In this document: positions 16,109 to 26,133 of the stretch, piece after piece
Layout of the letters: the number at the start of each line of letters is the position of its first letter
Position numbering within the stretch: position 1 is the stretch's first letter
Source: an uncultured Leptolyngbyaceae cyanobacterium
GTDB lineage: Bacteria; Cyanobacteriota; Cyanobacteriia; Leptolyngbyales; Leptolyngbyaceae
Direction: 5' to 3'
Assembly: GCA_938023035.1 (NCBI GenBank)
Contig: CALIDI010000052.1
Location: 1-64,000, forward strand
Length of the DNA stretch: 64,000 nucleotides
Program-made: the position numbers and the translations under genes
Notes under the pieces: model-generated
What the model saw: only the letters and a program-made list of their open reading frames with translations
The model's database searches: none
Told to the model about the DNA's origin: nothing

Positions 16109-17941
16109 ATGACCAGACCTCAAAAGCCTAAAAACGACCCACCGCAAAAGCGCTCTAAAAAGCCAACGCTCTTTCTGACTATTGCTGCTGCCGCCCTGCT
16201 TGTAGGGGGAGGAGCGGCAACTCTTGCCTATTTTCTAACTCGTGGGGCTGCCCCTAGTGATTTGCCAGTCGGTGTGAATGTGGTGCCTCAAGATGCTTTG
16301 ATGGTGGTCTCTCTGACAACCGATGGAGAACAGTGGAATCAGCTCCGGCGCTTTGGTACTCCCCAAAGTCAAAAGGTTTTTGACCAAAGTTTGGCTCAAT
16401 TGCGCGATCGCCTCTTGACGGCTAACAGTCTAGATTACGAGCAAGATGTCAAGCCTTGGGTTGGCGATGAGGTGACCTTTGCTTTTTTCAATCGGGCCAA
16501 TTCAGCCGCTACTCCAGGGGGGCCGCCTGCGGCGCTGCCTTCTCCTGCTCCGGGGGCTAGCCCGAATCTACTGCCACCGCTGCCCACACCGCAAAACACC
16601 CAAGCCACCCTTATTGTGCTACCGATTCGGGATGCGCTGAAAGCAAAAGTGATTCTAGAAAAGCCCCGTACCCAGTCCAATCCATTAACTGAGCGTACCT
16701 ATCAGGGCATCACCATTTGGGAAACTCAACAGCAAGGGCAGACGGTTTCCCTGGCCGTTCTGGATAACCGGTTGCTGTTGGTGGCTAATGATGCCAAAGC
16801 GATGGAGCGAGCAATTGATACCCATCAAGGGGGAGCCGCCTTAGCGGTGCTGCCGGGATATCGCCAAGCGCTGGCTAAAATTCAGTCGGGGCCATCTTTT
16901 GGTCGGCTCTATGTCAATTTGCCGGCGGCAGCGGCGACAAGCCCTGGTCGCACAAACCCCCAGGCGATCGCTGCGCAACAACTGCAAGGGCTGGCTTCTA
17001 CTATTAACCTGGAGTCGGAGGGGGTTCGGTTTAAAAGTGTTTATTGGCTCAGGCCTGATAGCGATCGCCGTCATATCGTGCGCAACAATGCTCGTGACAT
17101 TGCCAGCCGCCTACCGGGGGATACGCTACTCATGGTATCTGGCGGCAGCTTCCAGCAGTTTTGGCAAGACTACAGCCGGGGTTCAGCGGTCAATCCCTTT
17201 TTGCCCCTCAACCCGCAGGCGCTTGAACAAGGCATCCAACAAACCGTGGGGATGGATCTGCAAAAGGATTTCCTGGCCTGGATGGATGGTGAATTTTCCC
17301 TCGCTCTGGTCGGGACACCCCAGAATCCCCCCCAAACCGTACCCTACAGCTTTGTCATCATGGTTAAAGCCAGCGATCGGCGCACAGCAGAAGCTTCCTT
17401 CAAAAAGCTAGATCAAGCCATGGCAGAGCGCTACAAACTCAAGGTCGAAGAATCAAAGGTGGCCAATCAGTCTGTTGTCAATTGGTCGCTACCGTTAGCA
17501 GGGCCAACCATTACCCACGGCTGGCTAGATGGAGATGTTGCATTTCTGTCCCTGGGTGCGCCCCTGGCGCCCAGTTTAATTCCCCGCCCTGCAGAAAACC
17601 TGGCTGAGAGTGAAACCTTTAAGCGCACGGTACCCCGCGAACTAACTCCCAATAACGGGCATTTCTTCGTAGATATTGAGCGAGCAATTACCGCTAAAAG
17701 TTTGCCGCTTCTCCAGATTCCACCCGGCAATCGGGATTTGTTTGCAGCGATTCGCTCTCTGGGGGTAACGGCGGCCTACAGTGACGATCGCACCATTCGG
17801 TTCGATGTGTTTACAGCCTTGCAGAAGAGTGAAGCCACACCCGGCCCATTACCAGCGCCAACCCCGCCTGCTCCTGGGGCAGGTGCCCGTCCGGGTAGTG
17901 CCCTGCCAGAGGCTAGCCCAGAAGCAACGCCAGCCAACTAA
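16109..17941 (+). CDS. DUF3352-domain membrane-anchored protein
   Basis: 610 residues from the ATG at 16109; a TTG-type start at 16076 adds 11. A basic cytoplasmic head (KPKNDPPQKRSKKP) precedes one transmembrane helix (LFLTIAAAALLVGGGAATLA). The large outer part has the features of DUF3352 proteins common in cyanobacteria: VPQDALMVVSLTTDGEQW near the start, DYEQDVKPWVGDEVTFAF, and a repeated half around DLQKDFLAWMDGEFSLALVG. The two acidic-W-x-G-x-E blocks suggest an internal duplication. The tail and one internal loop (around 16510-16600) are Pro/Ala-rich. Function unknown; probably facing the periplasm. Confidence 0.83.
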   Translation: MTRPQKPKNDPPQKRSKKPTLFLTIAAAALLVGGGAATLAYFLTRGAAPSDLPVGVNVVPQDALMVVSLTTDGEQWNQLRRFGTPQSQKVFDQSLAQLRDRLLTANSLDYEQDVKPWVGDEVTFAFFNRANSAATPGGPPAALPSPAPGASPNLLPPLPTPQNTQATLIVLPIRDALKAKVILEKPRTQSNPLTERTYQGITIWETQQQGQTVSLAVLDNRLLLVANDAKAMERAIDTHQGGAALAVLPGYRQALAKIQSGPSFGRLYVNLPAAAATSPGRTNPQAIAAQQLQGLASTINLESEGVRFKSVYWLRPDSDRRHIVRNNARDIASRLPGDTLLMVSGGSFQQFWQDYSRGSAVNPFLPLNPQALEQGIQQTVGMDLQKDFLAWMDGEFSLALVGTPQNPPQTVPYSFVIMVKASDRRTAEASFKKLDQAMAERYKLKVEESKVANQSVVNWSLPLAGPTITHGWLDGDVAFLSLGAPLAPSLIPRPAENLAESETFKRTVPRELTPNNGHFFVDIERAITAKSLPLLQIPPGNRDLFAAIRSLGVTAAYSDDRTIRFDVFTALQKSEATPGPLPAPTPPAPGAGARPGSALPEASPEATPAN

Positions 17942-17961
17942 TCGAATTTTGCTCTGTCGCC

Positions 17962-18744
17962 ATGCCCAAATGCCATCAGACGCTCAAAACACTCTTACTG
18001 CAAATTCGTGATGATGCGGTGACCAAGCAAGAGGAACTGGATGAATTTATCCGATTTAGTGGCTTGCAACCGAGTCAGATTGAGGTTCTCAATGTCTTTG
18101 CGACCCCCCAGTTTGATCCGGCGTTGCTGTCCGGCTATGACGCTCTATTTGTAGGAGGCTCTAGCGATGCCTCCGTCACCCAACCAGAAAAATATCCTTT
18201 TGTTGAACCCAGCAAGCAGTTGCTCTATGACTACTGGCAACGGGGCATTCCTGTTTTTGCCTCCTGTTTTGGTTTTCAGCTTGCCGTTGAAGCGATGGGC
18301 GGTAAGGTGATTGTTAACCCAGCACAGATGGAACTTGGCATTTTACCCATGCGACTTACATCAGCGGCCTTTTGCGATCGCCTGTTTCAGGATATACCAG
18401 ATCCTTTTTGGGCGGTCGTTGGCCATAAGGAACGGGCACTCACCTTACCCAGTGGCGCAATTTTGCTGGCCTCAACAGAAAAATGTCCTTATCACGCTTT
18501 TCGCATGGTAGGCAAACCCTTTTACGCCTTTCAGTTTCACCCTGAAGTCGATGCAGCCGATTTCTTTGCGCGCATTCATCGCTACTGCGATCGCTACCTA
18601 GATGACCCCGCTCACTTGAAAGAGCTGCTAGGTGAACCCCGAGACACCGCAATCGCCAATCGCCTGATTCAGAAATTTGTCGAACGGATCGCCCTTGACC
18701 CACAATTTGAGGATAAGAGTAATGCTGACCAATCCTACGGCTGA
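17962..18744 (+). CDS. Class I glutamine amidotransferase-like protein
   Basis: 260 residues, ATG start 20 bases after the DUF3352 stop. The GATase-1 fold is clear: YDALFVGGSSDASV, then the nucleophile Cys102 in PVFASCFGFQLAVEAMGG, and the His193/Glu195 pair in YAFQFHPEVD. Free-standing members of this group transfer or release ammonia from glutamine, or act on gamma-glutamyl compounds. The synthase partner is not in the window. The C-terminal about 60 residues after the triad (RYCDRYLDDPAHLKELLGEP) are helical and not part of the core. The close spacing suggests co-transcription with the upstream gene. Confidence 0.85.
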   Translation: MPKCHQTLKTLLLQIRDDAVTKQEELDEFIRFSGLQPSQIEVLNVFATPQFDPALLSGYDALFVGGSSDASVTQPEKYPFVEPSKQLLYDYWQRGIPVFASCFGFQLAVEAMGGKVIVNPAQMELGILPMRLTSAAFCDRLFQDIPDPFWAVVGHKERALTLPSGAILLASTEKCPYHAFRMVGKPFYAFQFHPEVDAADFFARIHRYCDRYLDDPAHLKELLGEPRDTAIANRLIQKFVERIALDPQFEDKSNADQSYG

Positions 18745-18988
18745 GAAACCATTGCGGGCTGTGGGCCGAAGGGTTGGCGTTGGTGTAGCCTGAGAACATA
18801 GCCCACGGTACAGGATCAACCTATAATCAACTGGTACTCCTGACCTAGAGTTCTCAACCCCAAGTTTAAACCTGATTGCGATCGTCCGGTCGCTGATTCC
18901 ACTGGGGGTTTACCCCTGTACTCCGTCCTCAATCCGGTGGCGACGGCTAAAAACTCCAACCTTTCTCCCTCACTCACCCCTTCCTGCT

Positions 18989-20212
18989 ATGACTGCGACT
19001 CCCCTAAGCTGGGCAGAACTCGAAACTCTCACCGATTTTCAAATTGACCCCGTTAACGGCCCAACCAACGCCCAAGCTCGACTGCGCCTATTTGGCCAGC
19101 GCGAAACCGATGTGCGTGTCACCCTCTATCGCGACAACCATGCCTGGTGTCCCTACTGTCAGAAAGTCTGGCTCTGGCTGGAGGAAAAGCAAATTCCCTA
19201 CCGGGTCGAGAAAATTACAATGTTTTGCTACGGGGAAAAAGAAAGTTGGTACAAACGCAAGGTGCCCTCTGGCATGTTGCCAGCGCTAGAACTCGACGGG
19301 CAGCTCATTACCGAAAGTGATGATATTCTGCTCGCTCTGGAACGAGCCTTTGGCCCGCTCCAGCAAGGAATAGAAGATCCGGCTGTTATCCCCCTGCGGC
19401 GACTGGAGCGCTTACTCTTTCGGGCCTGGTGCACCTGGCTCTGTTACCCCGCGCTGATGCCCCAACAAGAGCGGCGCAATCGCGGCCAGTTTGTCGAAGT
19501 CGTAACAATGGTTGAGCAGGCCCTCGCCCAAACCCCTGGCCCTTACTTTTTGGAGGAGTTTGGTACGGCAGATGTCATCTTTACCCCCTATGTCGAACGG
19601 ATGAATGCCAGTTTGTACTACTATAAGGGCTACTCTTTGCGAGAAGAAAACCCTAGGCTATCGGCTTGGTTTGATGCGATGGAGCATCGCCCCACCTATC
19701 GCGGTACCCAAAGTGATTTCCATACCCATGTCCATGATTTACCTCCCCAGATGGGGGGCTGCTGGGAAAATGGTGAACCCCAAGCACGACTAAATCAGCA
19801 GCGGGTGGATCATGGCCCTTGGTTTGGCTTGCCGGATGTTACCTACCCAGAACCAGCAACCTCGCGCGCTGAAGCGTTACGGCAGGTAATTAGACACCGG
19901 GCTAACATTATTCGGGTGAACCCAGCCGATGATGCACTGTTTGACCAGGCTTTGCGCTGCGCCCTGACGACCCTGATGACCGGGGCCGTTTGCGTACCAC
20001 CACCTGGCGCTGACACAGCCTTACGCTATCTTCGCGATCGCATTAGCGTGCCACGGGATATGTCGATTTACGCCGCCAAGCGACTGCGAGAAGCCCTCGA
20101 ACAGACGGCGGCTCTGGCCGGAACAGGTCAGGGCACACCGATCCCGACAAAGCATCGGCGAGATCAAGACCCGGCCAACTTTGCCAAGCGTAATGAGGTT
20201 GCCAATCTTTAA
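18989..20212 (+). CDS. Glutathione S-transferase family protein with C-terminal extension
   Basis: 407 residues, longer than the usual 200-240 of GSTs. A thioredoxin-fold domain carries C54-P-Y-C57 ([18 protein letters not shown]), the cis-Pro segment ([12 protein letters not shown]) and the SNAIL/TRAIL-like [13 protein letters not shown] that binds glutathione. The helical C-terminal domain (residues about 130-250) includes [20 protein letters not shown]. The final about 160 residues (from [15 protein letters not shown]) are an additional helical region that I do not recognise. The CPYC motif suggests a Cys-type (omega/glutaredoxin-like) chemistry, such as dehydroascorbate or mixed-disulfide reduction. 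Expected to be cytoplasmic. Confidence 0.87.
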   Translation: MTATPLSWAELETLTDFQIDPVNGPTNAQARLRLFGQRETDVRVTLYRDNHAWCPYCQKVWLWLEEKQIPYRVEKITMFCYGEKESWYKRKVPSGMLPALELDGQLITESDDILLALERAFGPLQQGIEDPAVIPLRRLERLLFRAWCTWLCYPALMPQQERRNRGQFVEVVTMVEQALAQTPGPYFLEEFGTADVIFTPYVERMNASLYYYKGYSLREENPRLSAWFDAMEHRPTYRGTQSDFHTHVHDLPPQMGGCWENGEPQARLNQQRVDHGPWFGLPDVTYPEPATSRAEALRQVIRHRANIIRVNPADDALFDQALRCALTTLMTGAVCVPPPGADTALRYLRDRISVPRDMSIYAAKRLREALEQTAALAGTGQGTPIPTKHRRDQDPANFAKRNEVANL

Positions 20213-20358
20213 GAAGGATCCCAAAAACAATCTGTGCAGTATGCTTTAGCAGGATCAACCTACTTTTCTTGTAAAATTTAAAGCTCATTAGACACTGTAA
20301 TTAATTTTGGGGTGCGTGTGGGGTGAAGCACACGATTCGCTATCTGCCAAATTTGAGT

Positions 20359-21279
20359 ATGACAGACCCAGCTAATGACATCTTTCTCCAAGCAAGTCAG
20401 GGGAGTGTAGCCGCCATTATTCAGGTGTTGAATGAGCGCCTTTCGGACTGCGGTGTCAGGACACGCGCGATTTTTCAGAATGGAGTTTTGCAAATCTTAT
20501 GCGAGGCGGCCACTTCTGAGCAACTGGATGTGGCGACCTTACCAGAGCGTATTCGCAAGATTTTAGAGGCGATCGCCCCCCGCAATATCCGCCGTGTCAA
20601 TATCAATAGTCGAATTGTGCGGGAGCAACAACTGCTCTGGTTAGAAGAAATTAGTCGTGACCCAGATGGTCAGTTGCTCTGGTCAAAAGAAATCTTACTC
20701 AAGCAGCCGAGCCTGGTACAACGACTTCTGCGAGATTTCCAGAACTTACGGCTTCACCAAACCCACAATAGTTTAGCCGCCGTGTCTCCCCGCAAACAGC
20801 AAGCCCAAAAGCAACTGATGCGGGGTGGCTTAATTGGAGCGGCAACCGTTTTACTGGTGGGTGCGGGTGTGTGGGCCGTTATGACCCAGCGTTTGACTGA
20901 GTTGCAACAGCCGTCAACCTCTGAGCCGGTTGCGTCTGCTCCCGTTCAGCCAGAATCTGAGACAACAGCATCGACTCAACCGGTTGCCCCCTCCTCGGTT
21001 GCTGCCCAACCCCGCTCATCGGCAACGCCAACCACTACCCAGACGGGTGTGGCTGTAAAAGACCCTTTTGTGCAAGCAGTGCGGCTTGCGGAGCAAGCGG
21101 CAGAAGCGGGTAAGCAGGCGAACTCGGCGGCGGCTTGGCTAGAAATTGCGGCCCGTTGGCGACAGGCTTCTGACTTGATGGCAGCGGTGCCAGAGAGCGA
21201 TCGCCGCTATGCCCTGGCGCAAGATCGCGTCGTTACCTATCTGCGCAACAGTGAAGCAGCCCTGCAAAATGCCCAATAA
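20359..21279 (+). CDS. Single-pass membrane protein with cyanobacterial N-terminal domain shared with two other genes
   Basis: 306 residues from the ATG at 20359; a GTG at 20323 would add 12. The N-terminal about 120 residues (FLQASQGSVAAIIQVLNERL, GVRTRAIFQNGVLQILCEA, RRVNINSRIVREQQLLWLEE) form a domain also seen in weaker form at 38367 and 43632. One transmembrane helix follows (LIGAATVLLVGAGVWAVM) and a Ser/Thr/Pro/Gln-rich linker. A C-terminal helical unit ends the protein (WLEIAARWRQASDLMAAVP, YALAQDRVVTYLRNSEAAL), like the units repeated in the 38 kb protein. No catalytic motif. Probably an envelope or scaffold protein; function unknown. Confidence 0.78.
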   Translation: MTDPANDIFLQASQGSVAAIIQVLNERLSDCGVRTRAIFQNGVLQILCEAATSEQLDVATLPERIRKILEAIAPRNIRRVNINSRIVREQQLLWLEEISRDPDGQLLWSKEILLKQPSLVQRLLRDFQNLRLHQTHNSLAAVSPRKQQAQKQLMRGGLIGAATVLLVGAGVWAVMTQRLTELQQPSTSEPVASAPVQPESETTASTQPVAPSSVAAQPRSSATPTTTQTGVAVKDPFVQAVRLAEQAAEAGKQANSAAAWLEIAARWRQASDLMAAVPESDRRYALAQDRVVTYLRNSEAALQNAQ

Positions 21280-21770
21280 GAGCCAGCCTACCCCATGCTT
21301 GCACGAGCAAGCCAGCAAAGCTGGTTTTCATCCTCATCCGAAATTCCCTGATAACCTGTTGTAGATCACGACTATAGATTGGCGCTTAGAGAATCCTAAG
21401 GAATAAAGTTCTATCACCTGAAACCTAACCACAGAGAACACAGCGACTGCTCTCGGCGTCCTCTCGGTCTCTGTGGTAGAGCGCTAAAGTTTTCAGTCCA
21501 TTGAGTTTGTAATGCTAAGGACAAAACATAGAGCGACTCCCTGGTGCTCCCGATACTGAGTACCCTTATATCGGTTTATCACTTGATTGACTTATATTCC
21601 TAAGCGGCCATTCTATTCATGCTCCTGTGGCTAAGACCTGAAGCCAGTACTGGACACAGATTCGGTCAAAGTCTCCCAGTTTAATGGGTGTGCTAACGGC
21701 CTGCTCCCATTCTGGCTTACTCTTAGAGCCGCTGGTTAACAAAATCAGGGATGACTGCCTCTTTTGCTTT
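21280..21770. other. Intergenic region with a short inverted repeat
   Basis: About 490 bases with no credible gene. Around 21427-21478, ACCACAGAGAACACAG and CTCTGTGGT form an inverted pair of the kind seen in dispersed bacterial repeats. Nothing else is recognised. Confidence 0.4.
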
Positions 21771-22172
21771 ATGCGCTACCACACCATGTTTTGGGAAATT
21801 CTCCAAGAAATTGAAGACTTGAGTCCTCGTCTGCGCCTGCAACTTCCGGCCAATCGAGAATCTATCGGGCGGCAGTTGGGCTGTGTGATTATGGCAAAAC
21901 AGCGTTTAGAGGAGGTCTATGATCGAGTTCAGGCGCTTGTATTGCGGCATCGGCTGACCAACCTCCGTTCGGCTTACCTCCAACTTGGTCAGATTTTGGA
22001 CGAAATTCTGTGGCATGCAGATAGTTATAGTTTATTGACAGAAGAGTTGTCGATTGACCCGGTAGGAAGCCATCTCTGCTTTCAAAGCATTGATGCAGCG
22101 ATCGCCGCAGATTTACAGCAAATTCAGGCATTAAGCCGGAGCGTTCCACTACCGCAACGGCTCGTCAGTTGA
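21771..22172 (+). CDS. Hypothetical helical protein
   Basis: 133 residues from the ATG at 21771 (MRYHTMFWEILQEIEDL); the frame is open from 21684 but the extra part is unlike protein, and an ATG at 21786 is an alternative. Almost entirely alpha-helical and charged (KQRLEEVYDRVQALVLRHRL, SAYLQLGQILDEILWHAD, AAIAADLQQIQALSRSVP). No membrane segment, metal site or known motif. It ends about 100 bases before the convergent Hsp70-family gene. Likely real from codon pattern and HIP1 content, function unknown. Confidence 0.55.
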   Translation: MRYHTMFWEILQEIEDLSPRLRLQLPANRESIGRQLGCVIMAKQRLEEVYDRVQALVLRHRLTNLRSAYLQLGQILDEILWHADSYSLLTEELSIDPVGSHLCFQSIDAAIAADLQQIQALSRSVPLPQRLVS

Positions 22173-22275
22173 GAAATGAGGATTGGATCAAACGACGCCA
22201 GCGTGTTATAGCCTTTGGGTAAACGGAGGTTTGAGACGGCATCTTAATTTGTTATTTATTCCCATTCCTAAGAAG

Positions 22276-23835
22276 TCAGCGCAACTGGGCGATCGCCTGA
22301 GCACTCACCAGGGTTTGATTGGTCAACAGGTCGTAGACGGTTGCCAGCAGGGTGCGATCAGCGTTGACCTGGAATGTGACAGAAATACGATCCACCCCAA
22401 CATCTCCGGGCGGGTCAAGGTGGGCTACACACACCGGCTGCCCATCCTGACTCAAGGAACGAAAATGCTCGATCTGGTTCAGGGCGCTACTGGTCATGCG
22501 CCCCTGGCTGTCATAAACCACCTCGGCCTGCCGCATTTCAGCCACTTCACCAATATCTAGGTGAATCACTTGTTGGCCAGCATGGGCGACCTGTAGGGTC
22601 AACGGCTCTTGGCGCTGGCAGGGGTAAGCCGTACCCTGATCAAATAGGGGGTAATAGGAGTAGGTTTTGCTAAACGGTTCCCAGAGGCGAATAGCATAGC
22701 TATGGTGTAAATAGTCATCAACGCCAGCTAATTGGCTCAGACTTAGTGCTCCGTGGGCAACCGCTGTAAAGGGTTTATGCAGCTTAACTCGCTGTTTGCC
22801 AAAGTAGGAGAGGATGAGCTGTTGCACGGCTGGAATCAGGCAACTTCCTCCCACTAACAGCACAAGGTCGATCTGGCTTTTGGGGATCCCTTTGCCGAGG
22901 GCGATCGCCAACACCTCATCCAGAGCTTGCCGGAGTTGCTCTAGAAACTGGTGTTGCTCTAGCAAGTCCTCGTAGGCAGAACGGGTCAGACTCAGCTCAT
23001 GGGCGATTAACCGTTCATCATCAAACCAACTTTCCCTGGCAAAAGACTCGTGGGATAAACGAATTTTGAGCTTTTCAGCCACCTCTAACAGGTTTTGCCA
23101 GCCAATCGCACTAATACCGGCACGCGTTTGCCCCGTTTGGCGAAGATAGTGCTCCCCAATCCAGATATCGATATCGACGCCACCGATATAGGCCTCTGCT
23201 TTTGCCAACACTTCTGCCTTAAGCAGGGTCTGCCCTGCTTGCAGGGTCGCTGTGCGTACCAGGCTGAGATCCAGTGTGCTGCCACCAAAATCAATCACTA
23301 GGGCTAGGGTACCGGGCCGTTTTGCTGTATACCCGAGGGCCGCTGCTGTAGATTCGTCTACCAAGCGCAAGTTTGGCAAATCCAGTTGCTGGGCTAGGTG
23401 CCGAAACCAAGCGAGATAGGCTTCAAAGGCCCCAACAGGCACGGTAAAAATCACCTGACTCGGTTGCAGTTTGGGTTGCACCTGCTGCCAGAGGTCTGTT
23501 AAAAAGCGTTCAGCAACGGTAGTGGCGCTGTAGGATTGGCCATCAATCTGTCGCGGGGGGGGCTGAAAATCGGCCACAAGGTCGCGCTTAAATCCCTGAA
23601 AGTGTCGCTCAGGTTGAGCAAGCCCTAACCGCTGGGCACGGACAGCTTCGCCAATCAGGATATCTCCGCTGGTTGCTACAAAAAGCTGGGTGGGAATCAC
23701 AGAGACCGGGCGATCGCCGACGGTAAAATGACGCGAGAGTCCTTCCAACACTAGCGTTTGTGGTTTTTGGCTAAGCCGATCTAGCACACAGACAACGGTA
23801 TTACTTGTACCAAAATCAATTGCAACCGTGGTCAT
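22276..23835 (-). CDS. Hsp70 family (DnaK-like) protein
   Basis: 519 residues from the ATG at 23835, which gives MTTVAIDFGTSNTVVCVL; the frame runs back to 23877. The actin-like ATPase core is clear: DFGTSNT phosphate-1 loop, LRLVDESTAAALGYTAK, VIDFGGSTLDLSLVRT (phosphate-2) and LVLLVGGSCLIPAVQQLI (adenosine motif). The protein is about 120 residues shorter than DnaK, and its C-terminal part after residue about 380 does not look like the standard peptide-binding domain plus lid. Many cyanobacteria have such divergent Hsp70 copies beside DnaK1-3. It probably uses ATP-driven binding of a specific client rather than general folding. It is transcribed away from the TM2 gene. Confidence 0.9.
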   Translation of the reverse strand: MTTVAIDFGTSNTVVCVLDRLSQKPQTLVLEGLSRHFTVGDRPVSVIPTQLFVATSGDILIGEAVRAQRLGLAQPERHFQGFKRDLVADFQPPPRQIDGQSYSATTVAERFLTDLWQQVQPKLQPSQVIFTVPVGAFEAYLAWFRHLAQQLDLPNLRLVDESTAAALGYTAKRPGTLALVIDFGGSTLDLSLVRTATLQAGQTLLKAEVLAKAEAYIGGVDIDIWIGEHYLRQTGQTRAGISAIGWQNLLEVAEKLKIRLSHESFARESWFDDERLIAHELSLTRSAYEDLLEQHQFLEQLRQALDEVLAIALGKGIPKSQIDLVLLVGGSCLIPAVQQLILSYFGKQRVKLHKPFTAVAHGALSLSQLAGVDDYLHHSYAIRLWEPFSKTYSYYPLFDQGTAYPCQRQEPLTLQVAHAGQQVIHLDIGEVAEMRQAEVVYDSQGRMTSSALNQIEHFRSLSQDGQPVCVAHLDPPGDVGVDRISVTFQVNADRTLLATVYDLLTNQTLVSAQAIAQLR

Positions 23836-24070
23836 AAAATTGCTCTGGGATACCCGCCGGGGCGATGAATCAATCATCCAACATGGGATGAAGTCAGTGA
23901 TATCAGGTATATCAGGGGGCTGCGTCAGCCTGGTTGAGCCGAATGACGGATCGCACCAGAAGGCTTCGACGGAGCGGTGCTAAAGTCTAAAATTCCATCG
24001 GCAAATGTTCAGAGACCTGTCTATGATGGAGGCAGTTTTTATTTGTATGGGCTGCGCAATCCAATCCTAG

Positions 24071-24466
24071 ATGTCATTTCTTGAAGTTGCCACTAAATCT
24101 AAAAACCGTCAAGTTGCGGCATTACTTGCAATCGCCGGGGCGATTGCCCCGATCTCTGGCTTTCATAAGTTTTATATGGGTCAGCCAGTTTGGGGCTGGG
24201 TCTATTTGTTGCTATCTTTTACCCCGATTCCTCGGGTGGCCAGTGCGATTGAAGCCGTCTGGTATTTGTTTCAGGATGGTGATGAATTTAACCGCCGCTT
24301 TAATGTGTTCTCCTTGCCACCCCAATCAAAATCAGCTATTGAACCCAAAGCCGTTGAGGCGATCGCCGAGGCCCTGCGCCAACTGGATCAGTTACGCGCA
24401 GAGGGGTTGATCTCAGAGTACGAATTTGAGCAAAAGCGTCGCAGTTTACTGAACCAAATTCCTTAA
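24071..24466 (+). CDS. TM2-domain membrane protein with SHOCT-like C-terminus
   Basis: 131 residues. The TM2 domain is clear: two hydrophobic helices (VAALLAIAGAIAPISGFHKF and WGWVYLLLSFTPIPRVASAI) joined by the short FYMGQPVWG turn. The C-terminal 35 residues (AEALRQLDQLRAEGLISEYEFEQKRRSLL) are a SHOCT motif, a short helical oligomerisation element. Function unknown. It is the first of three genes on the same strand (TM2, HhH protein, eda); the next starts 74 bases after its stop. Confidence 0.83.
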   Translation: MSFLEVATKSKNRQVAALLAIAGAIAPISGFHKFYMGQPVWGWVYLLLSFTPIPRVASAIEAVWYLFQDGDEFNRRFNVFSLPPQSKSAIEPKAVEAIAEALRQLDQLRAEGLISEYEFEQKRRSLLNQIP

Positions 24467-24540
24467 GATTGTGGTTCCTATCTGAATTTCGTAAGGCAGG
24501 ATTGTGTCAAGTAAGTCACATGCTTTTAAGTAACGAGGCA

Positions 24541-25083
24541 ATGGCACGGCAAAACTGGCTGACCGCCGCAAGAAATCTACTGGGCCACTCTCTGGCGGCA
24601 AAGATTAAAAATGACCCCTTCTATCGGTTTCAAACCCTGGCCGAAATCCAGCTTGCTGCCCGGCTAGGCATTACCATCGACGTGAACCAGGCCAGCGTTG
24701 ATGATTGGTTACGCCTACCGGGAATTTCCATCCATCAGGCGCAAATGCTGGTTAACTTGACTCAGGCGGGTGTGGCTTTCCATAGCCTTGAGGATGTGGC
24801 AGCGGGGTTGGGCGTTCCGGCTGCGCGGCTGAAGCCCCTTGCACCGATTCTGAGCTTTTACTACTACGACCCGGAGAGTGTCTGTCTGGCTCAACCGGTC
24901 AATGTGAATCGGGCAACTCTGGAAGCTCTATTACAGGTGCCAATGATTGACGCCTCCCTGGCCCGCAGGATTATTGCCCAGCGCTCATCGGCTGGCCCCT
25001 ACCGCAATCTGGCCCATCTGCAACAACGGCTGGCCCTGCCAGCAGACCTGACGGCCCAGTTGATGCACTATTTACGGTTTTAG
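24541..25083 (+). CDS. ComEA-like helix-hairpin-helix protein
   Basis: 180 residues from the ATG at 24541; in-frame starts at 24469 and 24520 are possible. It has two helix-hairpin-helix regions: DVNQASVDDWLRLPGISIHQ, continuing with QAQMLVNLTQ, and VNVNRATLEALLQVPMIDAS, continuing with LARRIIAQRSSAGPY. The pattern (N-A..eeL..lpGi....A..Ii..R...G.f) is that of ComEA/competence and DNA-repair proteins and implies non-specific DNA binding. No signal peptide is seen, unlike true ComEA, so it probably acts in the cytoplasm. It lies 16 bases upstream of eda. Confidence 0.82.
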   Translation: MARQNWLTAARNLLGHSLAAKIKNDPFYRFQTLAEIQLAARLGITIDVNQASVDDWLRLPGISIHQAQMLVNLTQAGVAFHSLEDVAAGLGVPAARLKPLAPILSFYYYDPESVCLAQPVNVNRATLEALLQVPMIDASLARRIIAQRSSAGPYRNLAHLQQRLALPADLTAQLMHYLRF

Positions 25084-25099
25084 ACCATCCCTGAGAACA

Positions 25100-25753
25100 A
25101 TGACTTCTGATCACTGGTTGCAGTTGTTGAAATACCACCGGGCGATCGCCGTCATTCGCACAGATCATCTAGTTCAAGGGCTGCAAATGGCTCGAGCGAT
25201 CGCGGCGGCGGGTATGGCTTTGATTGAAATCACCTGGAATAGTGATCGCCCGCATCAACTGATTCGGCAATTACGAGCCGAATTACCCCGCTGTTATATC
25301 GGCGCAGGGACTTTATTCACTCCGTCACAGGTTAGCGAAGCCGTGGCCGCTGGTGCCCAGTTTCTCTTTACCCCCCATATTGCTCCTGACTTGCTCCTAC
25401 TTGCCCAAGCCGCCCATGTTCCCTTAGTGATGGGGGCGCTTTCTCCCACTGAGATTGTGACAGCCTGGCAGGCAGGGGCTAGTGCGGTCAAGGTCTTCCC
25501 GATCAAAGCAGTAGGCGGGGCCGACTATATTCGCTGCTTACAGGGGCCATTAGGGCACATTCCCTTGATTCCAACGGGTGGAGTGACCCTGGCCAATGCC
25601 AAAGATTTGCTGACCGCAGGGGCAATCGCGGTCGGGTTGGCGGGGGAACTGTTTCCCAAGGGGGTCGTTGCCAGCGAAGACTGGTCAATGATTACGGCTA
25701 AAGCAGAAGCACTGAGTCACCACATTGCTGGTTACCGGTGCCGCGTTGAATAA
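25100..25753 (+). CDS. eda: KDPG/KHG aldolase
   Basis: 217 residues, class I aldolase of the Entner-Doudoroff pathway. It splits 2-keto-3-deoxy-6-phosphogluconate into pyruvate and glyceraldehyde 3-phosphate in the cytosol. The Schiff-base Lys131 is in SAVKVFPIKAVGGADYI and the catalytic Glu43 in LIEITWN. The phosphate-binding GAGT (68-71) and PTGGV segments are present. The length is typical (about 210). A functional Entner-Doudoroff route has been reported in cyanobacteria such as Synechocystis. The partner dehydratase is not in this window. It directly follows the HhH gene and may share its transcript. Confidence 0.93.
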   Translation: MTSDHWLQLLKYHRAIAVIRTDHLVQGLQMARAIAAAGMALIEITWNSDRPHQLIRQLRAELPRCYIGAGTLFTPSQVSEAVAAGAQFLFTPHIAPDLLLLAQAAHVPLVMGALSPTEIVTAWQAGASAVKVFPIKAVGGADYIRCLQGPLGHIPLIPTGGVTLANAKDLLTAGAIAVGLAGELFPKGVVASEDWSMITAKAEALSHHIAGYRCRVE

Positions 25754-26133
25754 ACGGACATCGCTGAACTTGGATAGGAATCACCCAATTCGCCCCCACC
25801 CTAGCCCACTCCCTTTAGGAACGGAAATCGGCTTTCTCGCTCCCTTGTATCTCGATCAAAGAAGACGCTGAGAGATAGAGGTGGCTTAGGCTAAAAATTT
25901 TGCCTTGCTGTACTTGTCAGCGCGATCGCCGGTGGTGGAGTCTGCACATCGAGTAGTATTTTTTGCTGGTGAGTACCAACGAGTCCTGCGAGAATGCAGC
26001 TTAGAACATTGGAGCGCTAGGTGCTCATGGACACGGTCTCCTAAAGCACCCAGCAAAGGCCAAGGCAGCGGCGCGACTGTCCACCTGAGGCAAGTGGATA
26101 GTGACGTTAAAGAGATTGAGTCTAAGCAGATAA
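25754..26133. other. Intergenic region between convergent genes
   Basis: About 380 bases. The plus-strand open frame 25905-26246 runs antisense into the COP23 gene and has no ribosome site. No terminator hairpin with a T run was identified. Confidence 0.4.
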
